From positions 7,109,814-7,173,813 of the forward strand of contig CP136063.1 of NCBI GenBank assembly GCA_032622095.1: a DNA stretch of 64,000 nt, in the 5' to 3' direction. Every line of letters begins with the position of its first letter. The first letter of the stretch is position 1. The DNA is from Siphonodentalium dalli (Eukaryota; Mollusca; Scaphopoda; Gadilida; Siphonodentaliidae). This document shows positions 41,901 to 56,900 of the stretch, in pieces. A program made the position numbers and the translations under genes. The notes below the pieces were generated by a model. The model was not told where the DNA came from. It saw nothing but the letters and a program-made list of their open reading frames with translations, and made no database searches.

Positions 41901-44900
41901 TATAATTTTTAATATGTATTAGGCCAATGCATTCTCTTATATATGCGAGGCGACCTATGGTCGACTCGCATATATAACATAATGCATTGGCACAGGGCCG
42001 TTCTGTTGGGTAAAGGGTTAATCAAACGTAAAATTATCTGAACATATCCCACTGATCAATATAATACTTATGCGGTAAGAATATGTAACACCCACACAAC
42101 ATTCAATTACTCTTTGATAAATGGTAATTGATACCGAATCATCATATTGAAAGTGAGAAACGTTAATGTGAGCCCAATAGCCATATGAACGACGTTAGTG
42201 TTGGCACATTATTCCTACGAACGACTTCAACTTGCGAAATCGCCATATGCGGTTGCATTCGGTACAGTTTCAGATCTTCCTGAAATCGAACAAATAATTA
42301 AGCACTACATATTTCATTGATTGAATTATGTAAAATGTAAGCAGTTATATGTTATGTGAATAATCATATATTGAGATATACGCGAGATATATACGTCCAG
42401 CAGTTTGTGTCGTTGCCATGGTGGGAAATAACGTTGCCATGGTGTGATAGAATTGTGTAGCATGCATGCTGCAATATCAGATTGTTCGGTGAAATAATCA
42501 TGCATAGAACATGGCAATGAACACCATGTGGACAGCATGCTATATGTTATATGACATATGCCGTATGCTATATGTTATATGTTATATGCCGTATGATATA
42601 TGTGATATGCTATATCTTATTTACTATATCTTGCATACGCTATTGACTACACATCCACCGTGTTCCTTGACGCGAATCAACCCCGTCGTATGTATTAGTT
42701 ATGTATACTATCTGTGGGCTTTGACGGTTATTGGTCCCATAGTATTTGTTAGTTATTGATTAATAACAGTCGGCCTTGACTTGTGTTGGTCCGGTCGTAT
42801 TTATTAGTTGTTGCCTACTAGCCGTGGCCTAGACGAGTAGTTATTGAATACTATCCGTGGGCCTAGGCGAGTAGTTATTGTATACTAACCGTGGACCTCG
42901 GGGAGTAGATATTGAATACTAACTGTGGGCCATATCGACTAGATATTGAATGCTAACTGTGGGCCATATTGACTTGATATTGAATGCTAACTGTGGGCCA
43001 TATTGACTAGATATTGAATACTAACCGTGGGCCTTGTCGGTTAATTATTGAATACTAACCGTGTAACTTGAGAGGTAATTATTGAATACTAACCGTGAGC
43101 TTTTACGAGTTTTGGTCCCGTCGTATCCACAGTCCCCGTTAAATCGGCGACACTCTGAAAGTCGACTTTAGATGAAGAAACAACCGGTCGCAAGTCATGC
43201 TGAGTTATTGTGTGTGCTGACGAGCGCTTCCGCCGGCCCGATCCTGGAATTGAGCGGTAAGGTTATACATGTATTATTGTGTATGCTGACGAGCGCTTCC
43301 GCAGGCCCGTTCCCTGAATGGAGCGGTATAGTTATACATTTATTAGTGTGTATGCTGACGAGCGCTTCCGCAGGCCCGTTCCTTGAATGGAGCGGTAGAG
43401 TTATACATGTATTATTGCGTATGCTGACGATCGCTTCCGCCGGCCCGTTCCTGGAATGGAGCGGTAGAGTTCTACATTTATTATTGTGTATTCTGACGAG
43501 TGCTTCCGCCGGCAGATTCCTGGAATAAATTTATGCGTTATTTCTAGAAACTAGTTAACCCTTTACCCAACAGAACGGCCCTATGCCAATGCATTCTCTT
43601 ATATATGCGAGTCGACCATAGGTCGCCTCGCATATATAAGAGAATGCATTGGTTTAACACATATTAAAAATGATAAAATTGTCAAAGAATGTAGAAAAAT
43701 ATTATAAAAATTGTTAAAAAATTTAAGAAAAAATTAAAAAATTATAAATTTTTTTTAGGCCAATGCATTCTCTTATATATGTGAGGCGACCAATGGTCGA
43801 CTCGCATATATAAGAGAATGCATTGGCACAGGGCTAACTGTAACCATCACAATGTGGTCAATGAACCGGTTCCAATGATATCCATGTTTGTATGGTGTTA
43901 TTGAGACAGACGGAAGATATTTTAGGCTGTTGAAGCTTTATTTGGGCGTTTTTTGCCGTTTTGTTGGGTAAAGGGTTAAGCGCTATCATGTTAAGCGCTA
44001 TCATGTTAAGCGCTATCATGCAAATGATATATATCACGCAGAGAAATATCCGACTGGATGAACTCAGAACAATCCTAGTGGCACAAGAATACCAAATAAA
44101 CTAATTGATAATGGGATTTCTGAAGCCAAGGAAATTCCTCTCATAGAACTCTGCACAGATAAAACTAAAGAATGCGATCCCGAACTAAGTCCTTGTGTTG
44201 TTACGCAGTATTCTCGCAATCCAAATGCCATGCAAAAGGCTAGCTTATTAATACCTGTTCTTCATAAAAGTTCAAAGATGAAGGAACTGGTAAAACAAAT
44301 GGTCACCTACTGCAGAGCACACGACAGCCTCGGAATATAATTGTGATATTGTTATTGATTTCATCACGGCGGTCACGTGTCTGTGCTTATATTTTGGATA
44401 GATGCAATAACTAAATTATTAACACTGATTGCGGAACATTGTATGATATAGAAGAATATGTGGCTAAACTTAAATAGATTGCAATTTTGTCAAGTAAGAA
44501 TTAGGAATGATGTTTGTAGTCGAGTATGATGCTAATTGTACACGGGGCGACTGACTCCCATTGAACGTAAGTTAGAGTTTATGTGGTCGGGACTTAAATA
44601 CATATTATGTACTTGTTTTGGTGCATAAAACTGATCAGTTAGTATCCAGGCGCTATGTCAATTGGAGAAATGTAGAATTCTACTAACATTGCCGAAAATC
44701 TGAAAATCTCGATTCGGGACGCAACTATCGGAGATAAATTAACAAAAACGATTTCGCAATCGAGAGTTACTGCATTCGATTAATATACTACTTTGAACAA
44801 GATTATTCTCCATTCATATTTGATCACCATACCGGAGTGTTTCATATCACTTTAAGAGTACTCACCTGCCTGTGTTGGTCCCCTCGCGACCAGCATGAAA

Positions 44901-47900
44901 TACTGATTGTTGAGATCATACAGCTCGGTTACTCCACTCACGGAATTCTTCCTTGTGAATGAACATGTTATGGTACCATCCTTGTACGCAAACACTGTGC
45001 CACTTATCCCCGCAACGTTGTTTGGCTGAAAGGGATTTATCGTGTTATAGTATACGTAACCCACACGCCCATATAAAAATGTACCTGGGTAAATATTGGT
45101 GTTTACCTAGGTATACCCCGGTACATATAGGTTTTACCCTGGTTCCACCCAGGTCACACCCAGGTTACACCCAGGTAAATCGGGGATTTATATAGATTTA
45201 CCCAGGTGTTTTCGATATATGTTAGGTATAAACCCCAGTTTACCCGGGTTTTTACGGATTTACACCCAGGTATTTACACCAGGTATTTACACCCAGGTAT
45301 TTACACCAGGGTTTCGCCCAGGTATTTACTATAGTGTTCACCCGGATATATACACCTGTGGTATTTTGTTAAACTGTATAATCTGCATTGAAGTCACCTT
45401 ATTAACCCTTTCTATATTACAGCACCATTGGCGTGTAGTTACCTTATTAACCATTCTATATTAAATCATTAATTGACAGGTAGTTACCTTATTAATCCTT
45501 TCTATACTAAGTAACATTGGTGAGTAGTTACATTATTAACCCTTTCTATATTAAAGCACCATTGATGTGAAGTTACCTTATTAACCCTTTCTTTATTAAA
45601 GCATCATTGACGCGTAGTTACCTTATTAACCCTTTCTATATTAAAATATCATTGATGTGTAGTTACAATGTTAACCCTTTCTATAGTATAGCATCATTGA
45701 CGGGTAGTTGGCTCCTTAACTCTGTATATATCAAAGTATCATTGTCGTATATAGTTACCTTATTAACCCTTTCTATACTAAGTACCGTTGGCGTGTAGTT
45801 ACCTTATTAACCCTTTCTATATTAAAGCATTAATTGACAGGTAGTTACCTTATTAACCCTTTCTATACTAAGTATCATTGGTGAGTAGTTGCATTATTAA
45901 CCCTTTCTATATTAAAGCGCCATTGGCGGGTAGTTACCTTATTAACCATTTATGTATTAAAGCATCATTGACGTGTAGTTACCTTATTATAACCCTCTCT
46001 ATATTAAAGCATCATTATTGCTGGGTAGTTATCTTATTAACCCGTTCTATACTAAGTATCATTGGTGAGTAGTTACAGTATTAACCCTTTCTATATTAAA
46101 GCATCATTGACGTGAAGTTACCTTATTAACCATTTCTGTATTAAAGCAGCATTGACATGTAGTTACCTTATTAGCCCTTTCTTTATTAAAATATCATTGA
46201 CGTGTAGTTACCATGTTAACCCTTTCTATATTAAAGCATCGTTGACGGGTAGTTGCCTAATTAACCCTCTATATACTAAAGTATCATTGTCGTGTAGTTA
46301 CCTTACCAACCCTTTCTATACTAAGTATCATTGGCGTGTAGTTACCTTATTAACCTTTTCTATATTAAAGCATTAATTGACAGGTAGTTACATTAAACAA
46401 CCCTTTCTATACTAAGTATCATTGGTGAGTAGTTACATTATAAACCATTTCTATATTAAAGCGCCATTGGCGGGTAATTACCTTATTAACCATTTTTGTA
46501 TCAAAGCATCATTGACGTGCAGTTACCATATTATAACACTTTCTATATTAAAGCATCATTGACTGATAGTTACCATATTAACCCTTTCTATATTAAAGCA
46601 CCATTGGCGTGTAATTAGCTTATTAACCCTTTCTACGTTGAAGCAATAATTGACAGGCAGTTACCTTATTAACCCTTTTTATAATGAGTATCATTGGTGA
46701 TTAGTTACATTATTAACCCTTTCTACAATAAAGCATCATTGACATGTAGTTATCATAGTAGCCAGTTATATATTAAAGCATCATGGACGGTAGTTACCAT
46801 ATTAACCCTTTCTATATTAAAGCACCATTGGCGTGTAATTACCATATTAACCCTTTCTATATTAAAACATCATTGACGTGTAGTTACCCTATTAGCCCTT
46901 TCTATATTTAAGCATCATTGACGTGTAGAACTTTATCTTATTAACCCTTTCTTTATTAAAGCATCATTGACATGTAGTTACCTTAGTAACAATTTCTACA
47001 CTAAAGCATTATTGACGGGTAGTTACCTTATTAACCCTTTCTATATTAAAGCATCATTGACAAGAAGTTATTAACCTTCTATAATAAGTATCATTGTCGT
47101 GTAGTTAGTTACCTTATAAAACCTTTCTATATTAAGACGTCGATCATTGACGGGTAGTTGTTACCTTATTAATCATTTATGTATTCAAGCATCATTGACG
47201 AGTAGTTACCTTATTACTTGAAGTTTATTATGACAGTATGACAATACACTACCCCGGACAAATGAAGCAATATCATACTTTATCTAACAGCCTAGCTATA
47301 ATTAGTGAACATTAAACTGACAAACAGACAATTTTCAGGGCCATTATTTAATATTATAGGGATACAAAATAAAGAGATTTCTAATTATCAGTAAGAATTA
47401 TTCTCTAAGTGATACTTATTATTTCAAATAAATGATTGCATATACTATAGTAGACCATATACCAACAGGAAAATATTAGTGAATACAATTATTGTGTTTC
47501 AAAATTCGTTTCGTTTCGTTTCTGCAGCCAAATTACAATCTTAACTTTTAGTTATCGTTCTTCAAAATGAAGCGCGGATTATTCCTTGTGGTATTTTGAG
47601 TTAATTTTGTCGCGAATCAACGCGGATTGACAGAAGGAAATGGTGTATTGGCTACAAACGGATAAACTGTGGACTTATATATAAGATTCGCCGATTTCTC
47701 CCCATGGATGTGCGCAAATATCGAAAAAGACTGAATTTCATGTGACAAAAAATATTTCAATTCCCGGAACAGTAAGAATTAAGCTACGATAACGAAACGG
47801 ATCAACTATAGTATTGAACAGTACCTCAGCTACCTGGCCATAACCAGAATATTTTCTCAAAATTGAATTTGTGGTACCGGTACAATCATGATGTAGTGCC

Positions 47901-50900
47901 AGTGGCCTGCTCATAATGCACCTGTCCAGAAGAAGAAGAATTGAGAAGTTTGAAGATCATGGACTACGCAGACACCATCTGGGACCCCTACCAACAAAAT
48001 CACATCGACAAGCTGGAAAGAATCCAGCGTAGAGCAGCCCGTTTCATTAAAAGAGACTATAAGAGCAAAGAAGATGGATATATGACCAAGATCCTCTACG
48101 AGCTAGATTTACCAACATTGCAGAAACGGCGGAAAATAAATCAGCTGGGATTCATGAGTAAGGTGGTGGGTGGATTGGTCCCGGCTATACCACCTAATCA
48201 ATACTTTACACCCGAAACAAGGCGTCTTAGATCGCAGAGCAAAGTTCTGACAGGCTACGTCACCAGCCAAATTCCTCGGCACCTAATTTAAAGGAACAAC
48301 AGTCAGTGCTACGAGGCTATACCATACGTGTCAGCTCAGTTCGCTAATTCCACATGTGTTCGAACTATATGCGACTGGAATCAGCTGGAGGAATCCTTAA
48401 TCCTACAACAACAGCCTGTGGATTCCTTCAAGAGTGCGCTGAAGGAAAAGATCTGAGACTCTCTCGCCCGCTGCGAAATTACCATAATTGGGATCTGCAG
48501 CGTAACCATTCAGATTCAGATTGATCCATGATAGTAAGGGGTCAGTACATGTAGTAAGTACTGATAGTGATAAGCCTGCTGTACAATAATACTACTTTTG
48601 CTGTTTTACTGGTCTTAACTGAGTACTGTGTCAATGTGACATTGTTAATTCAGTTCCACTCTAATGTACATTAACTGGCAATGATGCATCTGACGCTATT
48701 AAAGGCACCGGTAATCCCTAAATACCAGGAGGACGCGGCATAGAAACTTGGTACAACAGTTGTTACACGACAAAGAAAATTATCAACAAGCTTAGTGAGC
48801 GTCATCATCAAAATTGCAAATTAAAACACGGCAATGGTAAATTGGTAATCCCTACATACCAGGAGGACAAGGCATTGAAACTTGGGACAACAGTTGTTAC
48901 ACGGCAAAGAAATTTAAAACACACTGTGCACAGATGAATGTTTATACATGTACTGTGCAGTCGAGATCACCTGGACTACAAATATTTAAGGATTATACTA
49001 TTTGATGAGTAGATGCGTGACTGATAAAAGAATTAGAGACTCCATATTTACTCGGAAGATAACAGTATACGATGCCATACAGTTGTTCCATAACACCTCA
49101 ACCTTTGGTGGATATAACAGTATTAAAACTAATGAAAATGATGAAAGCCAGACTCAACATCAAGACAACATGTGCATGCATAAGTGACGGTTCAATGATT
49201 TTGACTCCATCAGATGATATTTAAGCGACACCAATTTTTAAGTCTGGTTTACGATGTGGGGAGAAAAAAAGTAGATGCAGGAGGGAAAAAAATAAAAAAG
49301 ATTGTCCCCCCAATTTATATCAAGTAAATCGTGGAATTTTACATAAATTTTACAAAAATTGTGAAAAAATGTTTTTGAATGAAATTCTGTTCAAACCAAA
49401 CAAGACATATCTTGTCATGAAATACATGAAAATATGGATCTGTAAATGATCATAAGCAGAACCGGATGCGACAGCACATGAAAATCAGTACGCGTGTAAA
49501 ATATTTTGGGACAAAAAAAGTTAATTTTTTTTTCATGAAATGGAAACAAAGTTGTAGGAGGTGTTCGTAAACCAGACTTAAAAATTGGTGTCGCCTTAGG
49601 CTCATGTTAACACAGGATCACATATTCTCAAAATAATTGTCTCCCTCAAGTTGGCCTCAACCATACTAGTATTTATATTTGATAGAACCTCAGTGAGACC
49701 ATGTTGAAAATTACCATCAATGCAGTTCCAGTGTTGACGCAACGCGGTCATGTTACTTCAAACCAGTTGCAATGTTCCTTAGGCCAAAGAAAAAAGATAC
49801 TATGTTTCCGTACATCGACCGACCCTAAAAATAACCCGCCGACCCTAAACTTTTTATTGATATTTTGAGAAAAAGTCAAAATTTTTGCAATTTTAATTTC
49901 CTGAGAGTGGATCTCCTGCCTGCTTTATGTCTTGTTTGGGACTTATGGAACACTATCAACAGACATGGTGGGTGTGTATCTGTATATATACATGTAAAGA
50001 GGTTATCACTGCATATATTAGGGGTATACATGTACTAGTAGCTACTGTTTCCAAAAACCAGGCATGCTCGGTGGGTGTACTGGCTACCCCCAGACAATGG
50101 GATGTAATCGTCACAATACATGTACGGTATAATGGCGGTATTATTGGTAAAATTCTTATAAAAAGTTAGTGACATCAATTTTGTACCAAGTTTATAGCCA
50201 AATTTATGAAAATGTGGTATTAGATATAATAAAAAACATACGTAAGCATGAAGTAAGTTTGATTTTTTATCAATCTTAATGTATATTTCCACTGTGTTGA
50301 TCAAGTAATACTTTCCCCATGGCACGGGTTGGCATTTTATGTCACTTTGGTCGAGGTAGTTCAATATTTCTGCAGCTGGATAAAAAATATCAAAATAAAA
50401 TAAAATAAAAAAAATTCCCTACCTACCTACTAGTACCCTAAATTTTTTTACCGGAAACATACAATCTTTTTTCTTTGGCCTTTAGCATGGTAATTCGTGA
50501 AAATAAATGTCAATGCAACTTACTCTCAGGCTCCAAATAAAAGTGCAGGCCCAAATAATAGTGCGGGGGGGGGGGAATTCCATTGAAAGTTAATAAAAGT
50601 ACAGACCCAAATAATAGTGCAGGGGGAACTCTGAGCAAAACATCAACTGTGGTTAACCAAATAATTTTTATAGCAGGTTCAGGTATACGAGTCAACATGT
50701 AGTACAGGTACATGTATGTATCATGTGGTGTTTTTTTGGTTTGCCACATACTTGAATATGTACTCTTGAGTGCCTAATGTACGATTATTAAAATCGAGGT
50801 AAAATTCCCACCTGTACGATCGTTATTTGGTCCTGTACGTTTATTAAATTAACCAAAAGAAATAATTCACCAATCTTAAATTGTGTTATTCATATAAGAA

Positions 50901-53900
50901 ATGAACGGCGGTTTCAATGCGGTCATGGGGTTTTGACCGCGAGAAAAAATCAGCAAACTTCGGGGTTCATGCAGAGTTTGCTGATTTTTTTAACGCGGTC
51001 AAAACCCATGACCACGTTGAATCCGCCGTTTATTATTTATATTTATATACTTAAATTCATTATGAACTAGGATTGTATGTCTTTCCCATTATTTATTCAT
51101 CTATTTAAACAAACGCATGGAGTTCAGTTCAGACAGTTCGAATCCTTGTTTTTTGGAAAACCAAACATTTTGAGAATCCGTTCATGGAGAACGGAAGAAA
51201 CGCAATTTCACAGTAAAGTATAAACATATGACAAAATGTCTTGTTTAGCTAGTAACTAATGTAGACGTGTTGATCATTTTTACATCTGAATCATATAGAA
51301 ATCTTGAATTTGTGCTGATTTAAATTTTCATAGCTTCAAAATATTAATAAACGTGCAGACCCAAATAAGCACTGTGCAGGGGGGGGGGGATTTCCCAAGA
51401 AAAATAATAAACGTGGATGCAGCTGGTGCATGCATATTTATTTGGAGCCCAAGAGTAAAGAGGTGGAGGTGAATGTTACATGTAAGTTGTTATTAACGAA
51501 ATGGAACGATGCCTTTAATAGGTTCCACCAGCAATAAGTCGCGACTTCTTTATATTGGCCTCACAGATTGGTTTTTGTTGGCGTCATGCCTGTCGACCAT
51601 TATGATGGCCACATATATTGTCATATAACAGCGATTTACGATCTGTCTTGTTGGCTCATAATATAAATTAAGAAAGTGGCCTTGTGTTCGTTCCTTGCGT
51701 AAAAAAATATTTTTTAGTACAAACGTCCTCATTGATTGTGTCCCTCGACTCCTTGTGTAATTGGTCAAGTAACTTACATGTATGTACATGTACAGACCAC
51801 TCACAAATTTCTTAGAAAAGCGACCACATGTTCGAATCTACTTTGCGATTTTGGAGCAACGCATTTGTAAATGCGTTCATATTTTAACACATTTACCTTG
51901 ATTTATTCACAAACAAATGTCTTGATGCAGGCCTTAAAATCCATCAGATTTTTGGCAATAATCAAAATGTTAGTGTTTCACTTTCTACAGGGAATCAAGA
52001 CTTTTTACTAGAATCAAAATGAGAATCATGATTCTCAGATTCTGATTATAAAACAATTAATGTCAACAGTGTTTATTTATGTTTATTCCATTTTGAATGG
52101 AAAACTACATCATGAATGTCCGATTCCGAACATATACATGTACACCAGGAGTGGGAAAATAACACAGAATTATTCAGATGTGAATTTAAATTAAACAAAA
52201 TTATAACTAAAATTGCAAAATACACTATCGTATCGTTATTTGGGTGTTCATACTAGTATACTTTTTCGGCGCAATGATCGGTAATTTCAATGCGACTGCG
52301 ATTATTCCCAATGCAGTGCATTTAATTTAAATGCTGTCATTAAGGCATTTACAAAGTGGCGTGACACAATGCACCCTCAATGCATTTTAAATGCAACAAC
52401 CGCATTTCATTGATCCACGTTGTAAAGGACATTTATTTTTAGAATACATGTATGTACGTGTATATAACCACAAGAATAAAGAACAAATCAACTGTTTTTA
52501 TTACTTTGTAAACCTCTGATGTTTCCCATACAGTATACATTTGTATATTATAAACCATGTTACAGTAATTCTAGAGCTAATTAATCGACTCCTTAACTAC
52601 AGCAGAATTATGGGTAACTTTTCAGGATTTAGTCCGAAATATGGCTTGTTGCCATTCATCGGAAAGCTCTCACCGAGAGCTTTCCGATGAATGGCATCAA
52701 CCCATATTTCCGACTAAATCCTGAAAAGTTACCCATAATTCTGCTGTAGTTAAGGAGTCGATTAATTAGAGCATTACTGTATATCCTCTATAACTGTTTA
52801 TTCAACATCACGTGCTGCAATCCATAAATGCGGTTCAGATTTTGATGTCCGGTTCAACATTATTATCATATGGTTTGATAGCAGAAATACTCAGTTTGGA
52901 ATGTTATACCATACAAGTTTTACGAGTTGCTCTTGCTCAAGAATGGATAAATTTATAAACCTGATTTTTGGCGCATTAGTTAGAATTATATTTTTGCACA
53001 AGAACACACCACAAATATCGAACTGGACATCAAAAGCAGAACCGGATTGTATCGATTGCATAAACATAAGAAGTTGGTCACTGACCGACAATTGCTATTC
53101 TCTGGTGTGGTTTATAGGACTACCGTATGCAATGCCGACTTAAAAATAAAATTCACATAAACATCGCATGAAGCGGTCTATCCACAAACTCAGGTATTCG
53201 GTAATTCCAAATGTATGAACTATCACCATGATATCCCGGTATATCATTGTCAGGACTGTTTGTACAAAAGGTTGTTATTCTACTATGCATAATTTTGCTA
53301 TATCATTGTACTCGGACTGTATTGCAATGTAATATATCAGTACATGTACCGGTATACTGGGTGCACATTATATACATGTAGGCCTACTTTCACTTTAGTA
53401 CATGTATGTGTCATAAAAGACTCATGTTGTTAAATTGAAAAAAAACATGTGTGAAAACAGAGAGAATACACGTACATGTGCCGGTACTATATACCTCTTT
53501 GTGTGCTGTACTACCGGTACTATTCATGTACATGTACTACACTACAATAAGAGAAATTTTAATTGATTCTGCTGCCCTTGTGCCACAGGCCTCAAACACG
53601 CCAAACAAGTATCTGTAGCCAGGCCCACCAGTACCAGGCTACTAGTAAATGAAGTACTGAAAGTGTCACATCATTAATCGAGCCCAATCTTAGTTATACT
53701 AGTCTCTTGTGTAGTTTGGGTTACTATTAATAAGATATTTAATGAATGTTTGGAATGTATGGTAGCATTCTTACCTGGATCAACATATGCCATGCACAAC
53801 GCTGGTCATCATATCATCACCGCTGTTGGCAGTAAACCGCTCATCGGGCTATAACAGTTAGAGTTTTCCATACCAGGGCTAATCTAATCAGTTAAAATTA

Positions 53901-56900
53901 GTCATTTTAGAGGGAATACCAACCAGTGGAAGACGTACAAAAAGTCATGTATATTCAGATATCAGTTTTCGAGAAAAAACCCATCTTAGTCGAGCGGACT
54001 TAGAATATCGGGGTAAACTTAAATTTCATTCAGCAACACTTTCACAGCAGAATATAAAAATAGTACATTATAATCACTTACAGTACATGTACATGTAGCC
54101 CAAGTGCAGTGCTAGCCTATATTATATACTACCAAAACTTTTGGTCAGTTTCTCGATGACTGACACTTGTAAACGCTTGAACGGGTATATAGTACATGTA
54201 CATGTACATGTGTACCGTATGTGAATTAAAGATCTTATTAGTGACACAACAGGAGGCTAGACATACATTTGTAACTACAGTAATGCTCTAATTAATCGAC
54301 TCCTTAACCACAGCAGAATTACGGGTATTAAACTCGGGGAGAGCTTTCCGATGAATGGCAACAAGCCATATATCCGACTAAATCCTGAAAGTTACACATA
54401 ATTCTGCTGTGGTTAAGGGGTCGATTTCTTAGGGCACTACTGTATCTGTTTTAGTGCACATCAAATGTATTTGTTGTCTTTCCTCTTCTAATTTGTCTTT
54501 GGTTGTGTTCGCCATTTCGATGGACAACTACATGTACTGACATCAAATGACTGAAATGAGTCAAAATTTAGCAGTGCAGCCAATTATATAGATAAACAGA
54601 ATTAAATAGCATCCAAATTCCAAATGAGCATAAATGATAAAACAAACTTTATTGAGCACTCTTTTAATACTAGTAATTACAGCTACAATGAAAGCACCTT
54701 ATAAAAATTCTAAGTTTGGTAAAACTGTCTGTATACAAAGTTTATCTGGCCGTGATGAATAAAACCTATAAATGGGATCATATACATGTATGTTAGATAT
54801 CATTACATGATTATTTGAAAACACATATCCGTATGGAAAACAAACTATTTTACCACTGGCCAAGTGGTCCTGCTAATATGCTATGATGCTGGTGGTCCTG
54901 CTGAATTGCTATGATGCGGGTAGTGCAATTCATAGCAATTAAGCAGGACCCAACCGCATCATAGCACATTAGCAGGAACACTTGAACAGGGTATATTTAC
55001 AGTGTCAAATCGAATGGGCATCTTTTAACAATATTTTTGAACAATTTCCTAGAAGTGTTCGAAAATTGAGAACTGAATTTATATTTTTTTTTATGAGGTT
55101 TCGATTGAAAAATTTCTAACTTAGCTCATCAGGATTAACATTGTCGCACAGCTATATTCTCTTTCCCAACAAAGTCTATAGAACATACATGTAAAATTAC
55201 AGCTATGCTTTAATTAATCAACTCGCCTTATATTACTCGGGTATTACTGCAGTATTCAGGCGTGTTCATGCGATCAACCGCAGTCAGTTATACCGCCGCA
55301 GAATGTGGTCCACCTCACATTTGCAGTTAGGCTGTATTTTTCATGCGATGTTTATATGAATTTTGTTTTAAAGTTGACATTGTAATCACACCAGAATTTT
55401 TTTTTATTGTTTCAAAATGTCTAGATATAATTCAGAATTTTTGTGGTAAAAACAATTAACTTGGTTATCACAGTTAACACACTGTGGTAAGATTACCAGC
55501 GGATACCGCATGTCAACAGGGACTGCATGCTCTAATTAATTATCAGGTTTAACATGTTTATACTGGATACAGTTCATTTTAAAGGTACTCAATCCGGTTC
55601 GATGATACCCATATAATCAGATTCCAACATCATACATTTGTATTTAGAAAGGCTGCTTCAGTTACGTTATCAGAATTGATTAATTGCCCTAAAATAATGC
55701 TAACCACTGTCAACTAAAGTATACAATTGCCTGACATATGTTATTTATCAACATGTTGTTCTACAAAATTTGGCCTTATTATCAACAGAAAGCCTCTTGA
55801 TTTTAGAGTTATCCATCTTCATCTGAAATTTGGTCCGAGACCGTGGGCCACTATTAATTCTTGATCGTGAAAAATAGTATATTTCAAAAATTGATATCTA
55901 ATAACTCTGAGCTTTGATAGGTGGTGGGTTCCTCGACTCGTACCAAATATCTTTTACCCCCCCAAGTCCAAATAAAGAGTAATGTGCGAGCATTAATTCA
56001 GGGGGGCCCTTAATCAGATTATGCATCTTTAAATTCAAATACAGTTTAAAGATGCATAATCCGATTAAGTGCCCCTCATTTGCTATTTACATATACATGT
56101 ATATGGAATCGGGGGGGGGGGGTAAAAATATTTTAATCAAGTCGAGGGACCCACCTACATGTATCAAAGCTCAGAGTTATTAGATATCAATTTTAGAAAT
56201 TTTAATATTTATCACCATCGATACTTAATAGTGGCCCAGAAAAATTTGACGAGCCGACGGTCTCAGACCAAATTGCGGATGAAGATGGATAACTCTAAAA
56301 TGAAGAGGCTTTGTGTTGATAATAAGGTCAAACTTCGTCGAACAGCATGTTGATAAATATAACGTATCAGGCGATTTTATACTATACATGTAGTTGACAG
56401 TGGTTAGCATTATTTTTGGGCAATTAATCGATTCTGATATTACTGAAGCAGCATTTCTAAAAAAAATGTTGTTGTTGGAATCTAATTATATGGGGACCAT
56501 CGAATCTGATTAAGCACCTTTAATAGTTAGCTATATGAGTTATATACACATAAGGCGACACCAATTTTTAAGTCCGGTTTACGAACACCTCCTACAACTT
56601 TTTTTCCATTTCATGAAAATTTTTTTTACTTGTTTGTCCCAAATTTTTTTTACACGCGTACTGATTTTCATGTGCTGTCGCATCCGGTTCTGCTTATGAT
56701 CATTTGCAGATCCATATTTTCATGTATTTCATGACAAGAAATGTCTTGTTTGGTTCAGAATTTCATTCGAAAAGTTTTTTTTCACAATTTTTGTAAAATT
56801 TATGTAAAATTTCAAGATTTACTTGATATAAATTGGGGGGGGGGGGGGGACAATTTTTTTATTTTTATTTTTTTCCCCTCCTGCATCTACTTTTTTTCTC

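Noticed and set aside
42216-42290. Possible minus-strand exon with acceptor ATTTCAG|GAAGATC between exons C and D
   Set aside because: The phase would fit, but the donor is poor and the KAH-CLMISAW join of exons C and D is already complete without it.
43172-43528. Plus-strand repeat protein with [11 protein letters not shown] units
   Set aside because: It is antisense to exon C and its 69-bp acceptor array; open because of the period.
45607-46876. Plus-strand frames with [13 protein letters not shown] repeats
   Set aside because: They come from the 45-bp minisatellite.
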